Source of the DNA: Gemmataceae bacterium
GTDB taxonomy: Bacteria; Planctomycetota; Planctomycetia; Gemmatales; Gemmataceae
Direction of reading: 5' to 3'
Length of the DNA stretch: 37,387 nt
NCBI GenBank assembly: GCA_019694755.1
Contig: JAIBBI010000038.1
Location: forward strand, 1-37,387
This document shows positions 1 to 8,085 of this stretch, piece after piece. The notes beneath the pieces are model-generated. The model was not told the origin of the DNA, did not search any database, and worked only from the letters and a program-made list of their open reading frames with translations. Every line of letters begins with the position of its first letter. The first letter of the stretch is position 1. A program made the position numbers and the translations under genes.

Positions 1-14
1 CGTAAACCGCCTGC

Positions 15-884
15 ATGAGCACGCACTTCGCCGACCGGCTCACCGAAGCCGTCTTGTGGAAGAACACCGCCCTCTGCGTCGGGCTTGATCCGCGCTGGGA
101 TTCCCTGCCCCGGCAGATCCGCGAACGGTACACCACCGACCTGATCGGCGCCGCGGCCGCCTGCGAGGTCTTCTGTCTCCGCGTGCTCGAATTGGTCGCA
201 CCGTTCTGCGGCGTCGTCAAACCGCAGAGCGCGTTCTTCGAGGCGTGCGGCCCGACCGGCTTTGCCGCCCAGCAGAAAGTCCTGGCCCGCGCCCGTGAAC
301 TCGGGCTGCTGACCATCCTCGACGCCAAGCGCGGCGACATCGCCAGCACGGCGACGGCATATGCCGATGCGGCCTTCGGCATCTGGGATGCCGACGCGCT
401 CACCGTGAACCCCTACCTCGGACGGGATGCCGTCGAGCCGTTTCTCTCTGTGGCCCGCAAGTCGGACCGCGGCCTGTTCGTGCTTGTCCGCACCAGCAAC
501 CCGGGGGCCGGGCTGTTTCAGGATGTGAAGAGCGGCGAGCGAACCCTTTACGAAATCGTCGGCGATGCGGTCGCAAACTGGAGCGGTGAGAATCCGGGCA
601 AGTGCGGCTACGGCGATGTCGGCGCAGTTGTCGGTGCGACGCATCCGAAGGAACTCCAGTCGCTGCGTCAGCGGTTGCCCGGCGTGTGGTTCCTCGTGCC
701 GGGCTACGGTGCCCAGGGCGGCTCGGCGGCCGACGTGCGTGCCGCGTTTCGGGCCGACGGCTTGGGGGCGATCGTCAACTCTTCCCGCGGCATCACGTTC
801 CCGTTCCAACCCGACGACGACGACTGGGAATCGAAGATCATCGCCGCCGCCAAGAAGAGTGCGGCCGAGCTGGCGATCAAATGA
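15..884 (+). CDS. pyrF: Orotidine 5'-phosphate decarboxylase (type 2)
   Basis: This cytosolic enzyme decarboxylates OMP to UMP, the last step of de novo pyrimidine synthesis. The 289-residue product has the long form typical of the type 2 PyrF subfamily. The catalytic D-x-K-x-x-D signature is visible as DAKRGD at residues 103-108, followed by IAST as in the family. An N-terminal CVGLDPRWDSLP segment matches the first substrate-binding strand, and the VPGYGAQGG segment matches the phosphate-binding loop. The ATG at 15 gives the expected N-terminus. The gene ends in an ATGA overlap with the downstream flavoprotein gene, so the two are probably co-translated. Nothing is truncated. The assignment is by family motifs and is considered firm. 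Confidence 0.96.
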   Translation: MSTHFADRLTEAVLWKNTALCVGLDPRWDSLPRQIRERYTTDLIGAAAACEVFCLRVLELVAPFCGVVKPQSAFFEACGPTGFAAQQKVLARARELGLLTILDAKRGDIASTATAYADAAFGIWDADALTVNPYLGRDAVEPFLSVARKSDRGLFVLVRTSNPGAGLFQDVKSGERTLYEIVGDAVANWSGENPGKCGYGDVGAVVGATHPKELQSLRQRLPGVWFLVPGYGAQGGSAADVRAAFRADGLGAIVNSSRGITFPFQPDDDDWESKIIAAAKKSAAELAIK

Positions 885-2161
885 CCTCCCCGGCCGATTG
901 GGATGTCGTCGTGCTCGGCGCGGGCGCGGCCGGGCTGATGGCCGGGCTCCGCGCCGCCCAATGCGGCGCACGCACGCTCGTGCTGGAAAAGAACGCCCGG
1001 CCCGGCGTAAAGATCCTCATGTCCGGCGGCACCCGCTGCAACATCACGCACGACTGCGACAATCGCGGTATCATCGATGCCTACGGCACGTCGGGGAAGT
1101 TCCTCCACTCGGCCCTGGCCGCGTTCGGAGTGCAGGACACACTCGATTTCTTTCACGCGGCCGGAGTGGCCACCAAGATCGAGGGACCCGGCAAGATCTT
1201 CCCCGTGAGCGATCGCGCGACCGATGTCCTCGCCGCACTCGTCGCGGGTCTGCATCATTCCGGCGCGACGCTGACACTCGGCGAACCCGCGACGGACTTG
1301 ATCAAGACGGATGGCGGCTTCGAGGTGGTCACGCCGAGCCGGAGGATTACCTGTCGGAGAGTCATCGTCACGACCGGCGGCCGGAGCTACCCCGGCAGTG
1401 GCACCACCGGCGATGGTTACACGCTCGCGGCGAAGTTCGGCCACTCGATCATCCCGCCCCGGCCCGCGCTCACTCCGATCGTGTCGCCCGCGCCGTGGGT
1501 CACCTCGCTGCGCGGTATCACGCTCCCCGATGTCGTTCTTACGTTGACCGGGGCGACGCCGAGGCCGACCGTATGTCGGGGTGCGCTGTTGTTCGCCCAC
1601 TTCGGCCTGACTGGCCCGGTCGCTTTGGACTTGAGCCGATGGGTCAGCGGTAGCCCGACGCCGTCGCAACTGACGCTGGCCGTCGATTTCCTGCCGGAGG
1701 TGCGCGAGGCGGAACTGGATGCCTGGTTGCAGGCGGAGTCGCTCGCGTCCGGAAGGAAACTGCTGGCAACGGTCCTGGCAGATCGTCTTCCGAATCGCAT
1801 CGCGACGACATTGCTCGCGTTGTGCGGGTTGGCCGAGGATCGACGGGCGGCGGGGCTATCGAAGGCCGACCGCCAGCGACTGGCCCGGGCCATCAAACAG
1901 ACGGTCATTCCCGTGTCGGGCACGCTCGGCTTCGCCAAAGCGGAGGTGACGGCCGGGGGCGTGCCGCTCGACGAGGTCCACAGCAAGTCGATGGAGAGCA
2001 AGCGCCAGCCGGGTTTGCATTTCGCCGGCGAGGTGCTCGACCTCGACGGCCCGATCGGCGGCTACAACTTCCAGGCGGCGTGGAGCACAGGATGGCTCGC
2101 AGGGCAGAGCGCGGCGTCGCTGGCCCTCGACGAGTCTCGAACGCTTGGCCTGACCCGATAA
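881..2161 (+). CDS. HI0933-family FAD-dependent oxidoreductase (BaiN/YhiN-like)
   Basis: This 426-residue flavoprotein belongs to the HI0933 (YhiN/BaiN) family of NAD(P)/FAD-dependent oxidoreductases, whose substrate is unknown in most bacteria. A Rossmann FAD-binding motif GAGAAG lies at residues 13-18, directly after the N-terminus. It is followed by LEKN and the family signature SGGTRCNIT near residues 48-56 (usually SGGGRCN). The C-terminus carries the second family signature, GEVLDLDGPIGGYNFQAAW. The start at 881 is chosen because it overlaps the pyrF stop as ATGA and places the FAD motif at the usual distance from the N-terminus. An in-frame extension back to 602 would lie inside pyrF and has no family support. 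The family is clear, the physiological reaction is not. Confidence 0.93.
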   Translation: MTSPADWDVVVLGAGAAGLMAGLRAAQCGARTLVLEKNARPGVKILMSGGTRCNITHDCDNRGIIDAYGTSGKFLHSALAAFGVQDTLDFFHAAGVATKIEGPGKIFPVSDRATDVLAALVAGLHHSGATLTLGEPATDLIKTDGGFEVVTPSRRITCRRVIVTTGGRSYPGSGTTGDGYTLAAKFGHSIIPPRPALTPIVSPAPWVTSLRGITLPDVVLTLTGATPRPTVCRGALLFAHFGLTGPVALDLSRWVSGSPTPSQLTLAVDFLPEVREAELDAWLQAESLASGRKLLATVLADRLPNRIATTLLALCGLAEDRRAAGLSKADRQRLARAIKQTVIPVSGTLGFAKAEVTAGGVPLDEVHSKSMESKRQPGLHFAGEVLDLDGPIGGYNFQAAWSTGWLAGQSAASLALDESRTLGLTR

Positions 2162-2207
2162 GTCGGCTAAGGTAAGTACTCCGCTTCTTGCATTCGGAGG
2201 TGCCACC

Positions 2208-5200
2208 ATGGCGCCGCGATCCACTTCTCGAAAGCGACTGCGCCTGACTCCGCTCGAACCGCGGGTGACACCGGCTGTCAGTTACCTGACGCCCAACAGC
2301 GTCTATTCGCAGAACTTCAACGGACTGCCCGCGTCCGGCACGATCGCACTAGCTGATGTTGCGACACCCATTGACCTGTCGACCTCGCCGATCAGCGCGA
2401 CGGGAATGGCCACCGGCGACTGGTTCCTCCTTCGTACGGCCGGCACGACGATGTTTGCGATCGACGACGGCAACGCGACCGCCGGCGGCGCTCTGTCGTA
2501 CGGGCCCAGCGCGACTGCGGAGCGGTCACTCGGGCTGCTCGCGTCCGGCGCCGGCGTCGCGTCGGTCGGCGCAATGTTCACGAACAACACCGGCGACTCG
2601 CTCAGCCAGTTCACGATCACATTTGTCGGCGAGCAATGGCGACGGGGCGACGGGGCGGCCAACAAACTGTCGTTCAGTTATTCGCTCGGCGCGACCAGCA
2701 TCGCCGCGGGCACGTTCACGCCCGCCCCGAGTCTCGACTTCACCGCCCCCGTGACGACGGGAGCCAATCTCGCACTCGACGGCAACGCGATTGCCAATCA
2801 GTCGGCGGTGTCGGCCACCGTGTCGGGCATCACGTGGGCCAAGGGGCAGACGCTGGCCATCCGCTGGGACGACGTCGACGATGCGGGCCAGGACGACGGA
2901 TTGGCGATCGACGCACTCACCTTTACGGCCAGCCGCGAGTCGCAGGTCAACACCACGACTGCCGGCGCGCAGAGGACCACGCAGGGCGGCCGATCGGTCG
3001 CGATGGACGGTGCCGGCAACACTCTGGTCGTCTGGCAGAGCAACGGGCAGGACGGCAGCGGCTACGGAATCTATGGCCAGCGGTTCAACGCGTCCGGGGC
3101 CAAGGTCGATAGTGAGTTCCTCGTCAACACCTACACGACGAATGCCCAGATCAATCCGACCGTCGCGATGAACGCGGCCGGGCAGGCCATCGTGACCTGG
3201 CAAAGCTTCGGGCAGGACGGCGCGAACTACGGCATTTACGCCCAGCGGTACGACGCAGCCGGTAACAAGTCGGGCGGCGAAATAGCTGTCAACACGGGGA
3301 CCGCGAGTATCGAATCCAACCCGTCCGTGGCTATCGATGGCGACGGCGATGCGGTCGTGACCTGGATGAGCTTTTTTCAGGACGGCAGCAGTTGGGGCGT
3401 GTACGGCCAGCGATTCGATAACACCGGCGCGAAAGTTGGCAGCGAGTTTTTGGTGAACACCTCAACGGCGCTGGAACAAAGCTACCCGGCCGTCGCCATG
3501 GACCTCGACGGCGATTTCGTCACCGTCTGGCAGGCCAGCGGACAAGATGGAAACCAGTACGGCATCTTCGGCCAACGCTTCGACAAAGTGGGAGCCAAGC
3601 TCGGCGGCGAGTTCCCGGTGAACTCCACGACCAACGGCAATCAGTACCGTGCGAGCATCAGCATGACGGCGGCCGGGGACTTCGCCGTTGTCTGGACCAG
3701 TAACGAAGGCGATGGCAGCGTCGACGGTGTTTTCGGCCAGCGATTGAATGCGAATGGTGCAAAGCTCGGTGGCGAATTCGCCGTCAACACTTTTACCACC
3801 AACCACCAGTCGTTTCCCTCCGTGGCCATGACCGCCCAGGGCGATGCAATTGTCACGTGGATGAGCTTGGGGCAGGACGGCAGCGGGCACGGCATCTTCG
3901 CCCAGCGATTCGGGCTGAACGGGTCCAAGGTCGGCGACGAGTTCGCAGTGAACTCATTCACGACCGGCACCCAGGCCTATTCCTCCGTCGCCATCAACGC
4001 GCTGGGCGACGCCGTCGTCGTCTGGCAGAGCGCGGGACAGGACGGCGACAGCTACGGAGTCTACGCCCGGCGTTACGCGCCGCCACCTCCGGTGCCGGGC
4101 GCGGAGTTTATTGTTAATACGACGACGAAAAGTTCTCAACGGAAGGACCTGACGCGGCAGGTTGCCCTAGATGGCCAGGGCCGTGCGTGGGCCGTCTGGC
4201 ACATGAGTGCCGGCGGGGGGACAATTCGCGCGCAGCAACTGAGTTTGTCCGGCCAAAGGATCGGTGGCGAACTGCAGTTCTCAACGAATGCGTTTGGGTA
4301 CGCCCCAGCTGTTGCGGCCAATGCGGCCGGCGACGCCGTGATCGTGTGGGCCAGTTCCAATGGAAGTTTGAAAGAAATCGTGGGACAACGACTCAGTCCT
4401 TCTGGAGCCCTTATCGGCAGTCCATTTACTGTCACCTCAACCTCGTCGGCGCTATTTCTCGACGACCCGTCGGTCGCCATTGACACGGCTGGAGGGTTCA
4501 CCGTCGTTTGGACTTACCGCGATTCTGCAGTACAGAGCGATGTTTACGGCCAGCGGTACGATGCGACCGGCTCCAAGGTAGGCGGTTCATTTATTGTCAA
4601 CACATTTACAAGCCACCTCCAACAACACGGCCAGATCGCGATGGATGCCGCTGGCGATTCGGTCATCGTCTGGGAAAGCGGCTATCAGGACGGGAGCGAA
4701 TTCGGCATCTACGGTCAGCGGTTCGAGGCTTCGGGAAGCAAAGTCGGCTCGGAATTCCGCGTCAACACGGATACGTTGGGCCAGCAATTGTACCCTTCAG
4801 TGGCGCTGGATGCCGACGGCGACGCAATAGTCGTCTGGGAGACGACATCGGACATCGTCAGTGTCGCCGAAATTCACGGCCAGCGTTTGAGTTCCCTGGG
4901 CCTGTTAACAGGCCCGGAGTTCACTGTTAATTCCTATTCGACTTCGAATCAGCAATACCCATCCGTTGCCATGGATGCCGTGGGCAACGCCATCGTCGTA
5001 TGGCAGAGCCAGGGACAGGACGACTACCTCGACCCGGTCGAACAGAACTCTGGTGTTTACGGTCAGCGATACGCGGCGGCCGGCAATCGGATCGGTACCG
5101 AGTTCCGGGTCAATAGATACTCCACGGGATATCAAGCCCTGCCATCCGTTGCCTCGGATGCAAGCGGCAATACGATCGCCGTCTGGGAGAGTTTCTTGCA

Positions 5201-5738
5201 GGATGGCGATTCGACAGGCATCATCGGCCGCTGGCTGATCGGCCCCACCGTCGAGTCCATCCGCGTCAACGACGGATCGGCCCAGCGGTCGCGCGTGACG
5301 AGCCTGACCGTCACGTTCAATACGACGGTGACACTGGCACCCGGCGCATTTCAGTTAGCACGGACCGGACCGGGCAGCCCCGCGACCGTAACGTGCAATG
5401 TCGACACATCGGCCAGCACACCGACGCAGACCATCGCCACGCTGACGTTCTCCGGTCCGCAGACGCAGTTCGGCTCCCTGATCGACGGGCTGTACACGTT
5501 GGCCATTACGGGTTTCGCCTTCACCGACGCCGCCGGCGTCGAGGGCCTCGATTCGATGCTGAGCTTTCACCGGCTGTTCGGGGATTCCGACGGCAACCGC
5601 ACTGTCGACAGCACCGACCTGCTCGCCTTCCGACTGGCGTTTCTCGGCACCGGCCCAACCTTCGATTTCGATGGGAACGGCACCGTCGACGCGACCGACT
5701 TCCTGCAGTTCCGGTTGCACTTCCTGCAGACGATATAA
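2208..5738 (+). CDS. Giant exported repeat protein: LEPR N-terminus, tandem propeller-like repeats, dockerin-like C-terminus
   Basis: A 1176-residue protein that I predict is exported. The N-terminus is basic and carries LTPLEPRVTPA, the LEPR-type motif common on planctomycete surface proteins. Residues about 20-243 resemble a beta-sandwich found in bacterial extracellular proteins (GEQWRRGD, then WDDVDDAGQDDGLAIDALT). Residues about 245-1015 hold 14 imperfect repeats of about 54 residues, each built as VAxDxxGxxVVxW, then QDGxxxGIxGQRF, then KxGxEFxVNTxT. A PPPPVP linker sits inside repeat 7. Residues about 1016-1120 form another beta-rich segment. Two dockerin-type calcium loops follow at about 1125-1174 (GDSDGNRTVDSTD and FDFDGNGTVDATD). 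A GGAGG Shine-Dalgarno at 2194-2198 supports the ATG. The ligand is unknown; a role in adhesion or extracellular matrix is inference. Confidence 0.88.
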   Translation: MAPRSTSRKRLRLTPLEPRVTPAVSYLTPNSVYSQNFNGLPASGTIALADVATPIDLSTSPISATGMATGDWFLLRTAGTTMFAIDDGNATAGGALSYGPSATAERSLGLLASGAGVASVGAMFTNNTGDSLSQFTITFVGEQWRRGDGAANKLSFSYSLGATSIAAGTFTPAPSLDFTAPVTTGANLALDGNAIANQSAVSATVSGITWAKGQTLAIRWDDVDDAGQDDGLAIDALTFTASRESQVNTTTAGAQRTTQGGRSVAMDGAGNTLVVWQSNGQDGSGYGIYGQRFNASGAKVDSEFLVNTYTTNAQINPTVAMNAAGQAIVTWQSFGQDGANYGIYAQRYDAAGNKSGGEIAVNTGTASIESNPSVAIDGDGDAVVTWMSFFQDGSSWGVYGQRFDNTGAKVGSEFLVNTSTALEQSYPAVAMDLDGDFVTVWQASGQDGNQYGIFGQRFDKVGAKLGGEFPVNSTTNGNQYRASISMTAAGDFAVVWTSNEGDGSVDGVFGQRLNANGAKLGGEFAVNTFTTNHQSFPSVAMTAQGDAIVTWMSLGQDGSGHGIFAQRFGLNGSKVGDEFAVNSFTTGTQAYSSVAINALGDAVVVWQSAGQDGDSYGVYARRYAPPPPVPGAEFIVNTTTKSSQRKDLTRQVALDGQGRAWAVWHMSAGGGTIRAQQLSLSGQRIGGELQFSTNAFGYAPAVAANAAGDAVIVWASSNGSLKEIVGQRLSPSGALIGSPFTVTSTSSALFLDDPSVAIDTAGGFTVVWTYRDSAVQSDVYGQRYDATGSKVGGSFIVNTFTSHLQQHGQIAMDAAGDSVIVWESGYQDGSEFGIYGQRFEASGSKVGSEFRVNTDTLGQQLYPSVALDADGDAIVVWETTSDIVSVAEIHGQRLSSLGLLTGPEFTVNSYSTSNQQYPSVAMDAVGNAIVVWQSQGQDDYLDPVEQNSGVYGQRYAAAGNRIGTEFRVNRYSTGYQALPSVASDASGNTIAVWESFLQDGDSTGIIGRWLIGPTVESIRVNDGSAQRSRVTSLTVTFNTTVTLAPGAFQLARTGPGSPATVTCNVDTSASTPTQTIATLTFSGPQTQFGSLIDGLYTLAITGFAFTDAAGVEGLDSMLSFHRLFGDSDGNRTVDSTDLLAFRLAFLGTGPTFDFDGNGTVDATDFLQFRLHFLQTI

Positions 5739-5771
5739 CGGCGCTGCAGTCCGCGGCCAATGATCCCGGCG

Positions 5772-6512
5772 TCAACCGGCGATAGTCTCCGTGCTGACGA
5801 TGTTGGTCGGCGTGAACTCCGGATGGCCGATAAAGAAACCCTGGCCGTAGTTGCAACCGAGTGCCTTACAGACTTGCATCTCACTGAGTGTTTCGATCCC
5901 CTCGGCTACGACGGCGACGCCGAGCTTACTGCACAGCTCACACAACGCATTGACCGTATCGGCCAGTCCGGGTGATTTGTCGATGCCCTGGACCAGTTGC
6001 ATATCCAGTTTGACGAAATCTGGCGGGACTTCCGCCAACTCGGCAAGCCTGGCCTGCCCCGCCCCGAAGTCGTCGTATGCCAGGCCGACTCCTCGATCGG
6101 CAAGTTCCTTGCGGAGCCAATGAAGAAACTTGATGTCCGCGACCGCATCTTCGTGTACCTCGAGTACGACCTTGCTGGCGTCGCGGAGTCGGGGCAGGCT
6201 GTGGATAAACTCAGCTACGTTATCCGGTCCGAGCCGGGAGATCTCGTCCGGGTGAATGTTGCAGAACATCATCGCCCCACCGGGCACATCACTGGCCGCG
6301 TGCCGGGCCGCGGCCCGTCGGAAAGCGTGACTCAATTCGACAGTCATACCGCAAATTTTGGCCAAGGTAAACAACTCGGCAGGCCGAGTGCTGAGTTGCG
6401 GAAAGCAGCCCCTCCCCAGTGCTTCATAAGCGACGACCTGCCCCCGATCCATTTCCACAATCGGCTGAAACACAACCCGCACGGAGTTCGACTGCAACAT
6501 TTGCTCGAGCAA
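5772..6512 (-). CDS. EAL-domain c-di-GMP phosphodiesterase (3' part of a frameshifted FHA-EAL gene)
   Basis: This part encodes a full EAL domain that would hydrolyse cyclic di-GMP. All main catalytic elements are visible in order: YEALGRG, the Asn of FCNIHP, the Glu of LEVHED, the tandem Asp of YDDFGAG, the Lys of VKLD, the Glu of AEGIE, and the Gln of YGQGF. The frame has no proper start here. Only a TTG at 6512 or an ATG at 6500 is available, and the same frame stays open upstream to about 6635. There it reads CEHCRDAGHIGVERE and PPSVLFGRPLLEQ, which looks like genuine linker protein. I therefore read it as the second half of one gene whose first half is the FHA ORF ending in another frame. 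Expression as it stands would need internal initiation. Confidence 0.85.
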   Translation of the reverse strand: MLEQMLQSNSVRVVFQPIVEMDRGQVVAYEALGRGCFPQLSTRPAELFTLAKICGMTVELSHAFRRAAARHAASDVPGGAMMFCNIHPDEISRLGPDNVAEFIHSLPRLRDASKVVLEVHEDAVADIKFLHWLRKELADRGVGLAYDDFGAGQARLAELAEVPPDFVKLDMQLVQGIDKSPGLADTVNALCELCSKLGVAVVAEGIETLSEMQVCKALGCNYGQGFFIGHPEFTPTNIVSTETIAG

Positions 6513-6892
6513 CGGTCGACCGAAAAGTACACTGGGGGGATCTTCTCGTTCAACACCAATGTGCCCGGCGTCGCGGCAATGTTCGCAACTGTCGCCGTTA
6601 CCTGCCCGAGCACGAACCGGAACTCCTGATTGGCAACGTGGATAATGTCACCGTCCGCCAGCTTGCACTCCGTGATCGGCCGGCCATTGACGTGCGTCCC
6701 ATTCCGACTGTTGAGGTCGCGGATCCAGAGTTCACCGGACCGGTCGAACAGCTCGGCATGCCTCCCGGATACGACCGGGCTCGAGACCACAAAATTGGCA
6801 TCCTCGGCGCGGCCGATCACGTACGGCACCGGCATCACTCGCACCCTTCGAGCGATTTGCCGGGGATCCCGCATGTATTCGAGGAAAGGCAT
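6344..6892 (-). CDS. FHA-domain N-terminal part of a frameshifted FHA-EAL signalling protein
   Basis: The first 90 or so residues form an FHA phosphothreonine-binding domain. It shows VIGRAEDANFVV, then VSGRHAEL, then NSRNGTHVNGRPI, then a final strand ending NQEFRF. After that the frame turns into sequence without family character (from about residue 94) and stops at 6344. From the same point the alternative frame runs into the linker and EAL domain of the neighbouring entry. Restoring one base near 6613-6616 would give a single protein of about 370 residues. The ATG at 6892 is the first in frame and no strong Shine-Dalgarno is seen. The tail beyond the break is probably an artefact of the shift. 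Whether the shift is a true mutation or a sequence error cannot be told here. Confidence 0.75.
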   Translation of the reverse strand: MPFLEYMRDPRQIARRVRVMPVPYVIGRAEDANFVVSSPVVSGRHAELFDRSGELWIRDLNSRNGTHVNGRPITECKLADGDIIHVANQEFRFVLGQVTATVANIAATPGTLVLNEKIPPVYFSVDRCSSKCCSRTPCGLCFSRLWKWIGGRSSLMKHWGGAAFRNSALGLPSCLPWPKFAV

Positions 6893-7010
6893 GCGTCTAT
6901 CTTACTTCGGCCGACAGAGTTGACACATACGTTTCGGGGTTGATTCACGAGAACACGGGAGGCCCCGCCGCAGCAGACTCTCCAAGAACGATCATCCCCG
7001 TCATGCCCCG

Positions 7011-7139
7011 GTGAGTTATATCGATCCGCACTTTCACCTTGTCAGACCGCCGACTTCGGTGCAACCGCAGACCGGATGCTGGGCGACAAGGGCGGCACCT
7101 GCTCGACGCCTTGACCCGCCGCTGTTGCCACCCTCTTGA
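7011..7139 (+). pseudogene. Possible decayed start of an EboB/TatD-like hydrolase gene
   Basis: A GTG at 7011 opens a 42-codon frame whose first residues read SYIDPHFHLV. This closely resembles the start of the intact hydrolase gene at 9902 (GYIDPHIHMI), including the HxH metal motif. Bases 7017-7045 match the corresponding part of that gene at most positions. One frame over, the next bases would read TADF, at the place where the intact gene reads VTDDY, suggesting a small deletion. Beyond that no similarity is evident and the frame stops. It may be the relic of a paralogue or a coincidence in a short motif. Confidence 0.25.
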
Positions 7140-7300
7140 CGGGCCTGCGGATACGGCTGATCGACGCGATGATCATGTCCGCCGCGTGGCTGCCAGGACC
7201 GATTCACTCGGGCCGAACGTGGATACCGGGCGCGGTGGGGAACGCTCATTGGCACCCGCCAACCTCATCACTAAGCTGTCATTCGTGATATGGGATGAGC

Positions 7301-7308
7301 GAGAGGGA
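7301..7308 (+). promoter_or_regulatory. Shine-Dalgarno deciding the start of the cNMP-binding gene
   Basis: GAGAGGGA lies seven bases before the ATG at 7316. The earlier in-frame ATG at 7295 has no such site at a useful distance, so initiation at 7316 is preferred. Confidence 0.5.
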
Positions 7309-7315
7309 ATGTGCC

Positions 7316-7798
7316 ATGACCGAGCCGATCTCGCCGTCGACGTTGCAGCATCTCAGTTTCCTTGCGGGCGCGCCGGAGGTGGAGGTTCGCCGGCTTGCAG
7401 AAGCCGCGAGTTGGGCAAATCACCCTGCCGGAACCGTTATCTTCCGCGAAGGGGATACGGTGAACCGGATGTGGATTGTGGTCGCTGGCAAAGTTGCAAT
7501 AGATATCGTGGGTGCCGAGCGGCGGCTCCATCACATTCAGACGATCGTTGAAGGTGAACTCCTGGGCTGGTCGCCGGTCCTTGGTACAGGGCCGATGACC
7601 GCTTCGGCCAGGGCCCTCACAGACGTCCGCTGCATTGCCATCGACTCCGACGCGTTGCTGGCCATGTGCGAGGCCGACCCCCGGTTCGGTTTTCAGATCA
7701 TGCGGCGTGTGGCGATCGCCATAGCCGGTCGGCTCCACTCGATGCGTCAGGAACTTCTTAAGTACTACGACTACGTGGCTCCCACGAGCCATTTGTGA
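7316..7798 (+). CDS. Cyclic-nucleotide-binding (Crp-type effector) domain protein
   Basis: A 160-residue single-domain protein with the Crp/cNMP-binding beta-barrel fold. It shows HPAGTVIFREGDTVNRMWIVVAGKV near the N-terminus, followed by GELLGWSPVLG and TASARALTDVRC, matching the phosphate-binding cassette region and following strands. A C-terminal helix (IMRRVAIAIAGRLHSMRQELL) resembles the dimerisation helix. No helix-turn-helix follows, so it is not a standard Crp/Fnr transcription factor and may act as a stand-alone sensor. The cassette reads GELLGWSPVLGTGPMTASA and lacks an obvious RxA pair, so true cAMP or cGMP binding is uncertain. Its stop overlaps a GTG as GTGA, joining it to the small ORF and ligase gene downstream. 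An alternative start is the ATG at 7295. Confidence 0.85.
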   Translation: MTEPISPSTLQHLSFLAGAPEVEVRRLAEAASWANHPAGTVIFREGDTVNRMWIVVAGKVAIDIVGAERRLHHIQTIVEGELLGWSPVLGTGPMTASARALTDVRCIAIDSDALLAMCEADPRFGFQIMRRVAIAIAGRLHSMRQELLKYYDYVAPTSHL

Positions 7799-8085
7799 TC
7801 GAGGCTGCAATTCCAACTTCGACGTTGGCGATTGCGATCTGTCCGATGATTCGCGAACGAACCCGTTGCCCGGGCTTCTGCGTGTTGACGGACGACGGAG
7901 CAAATACTTCGAAGCACGCGGCCGTGGCCATCCCCCTGGGCCATAACCCGCGTTCGATTCGGAGTGTCAGGCGGACAATCGAGCGGACAACCACCGATTG
8001 GACCTCTTCTTCAAGTGATGGCCGTGGACAGTACGAGCCTTTCACCAGGTTACTGTCCGCGCAACCGGCCGGGCCGAACCGATGA
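7795..8085 (+). CDS. Possible small protein between cNMP gene and PGM1-like ligase
   Basis: A 96-codon frame with a GTG start that overlaps the upstream stop (GTGA) and a stop that overlaps the ligase ATG (ATGA). This exact tiling at both ends is the main argument that it is translated. By hand count, about two thirds of third codon positions are G or C, which looks roughly similar to the neighbouring cNMP gene. The product is basic, with Cys at two CPG/TRC-like spots, many Thr, Ser and Arg residues, no signal peptide, no membrane segment and no recognisable domain. In GC-rich DNA an open frame of this length can arise by chance, and the opposite strand is also open here. If it is not a gene, this is a 283-base spacer carrying nothing else I can identify. 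Confidence 0.35.
   Translation: MIEAAIPTSTLAIAICPMIRERTRCPGFCVLTDDGANTSKHAAVAIPLGHNPRSIRSVRRTIERTTTDWTSSSSDGRGQYEPFTRLLSAQPAGPNR

Larger units (their letters stand above)
6893..7315. other. Intergenic stretch between divergent FHA-EAL and cNMP genes
   Basis: About 420 bases with no convincing intact gene. It must hold the promoters of both divergent neighbours, but no clear -35/-10 pair stands out by eye. Frames on both strands stay open for 60-170 codons, but their translations are rich in Arg, Pro and Gly and show no family motif. The one notable element is the possible hydrolase relic at 7011-7139, listed separately. Confidence 0.5.

Noticed and set aside
2940-5260. CRISPR array or DNA-level tandem repeat in the surface protein gene
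   Set aside because: The periodicity of about 160 bases is at protein level with diverged DNA and no spacers.
6604-6640. Programmed ribosomal frameshift in the FHA-EAL gene
   Set aside because: No slippery heptamer or obvious downstream pseudoknot at the switch point.
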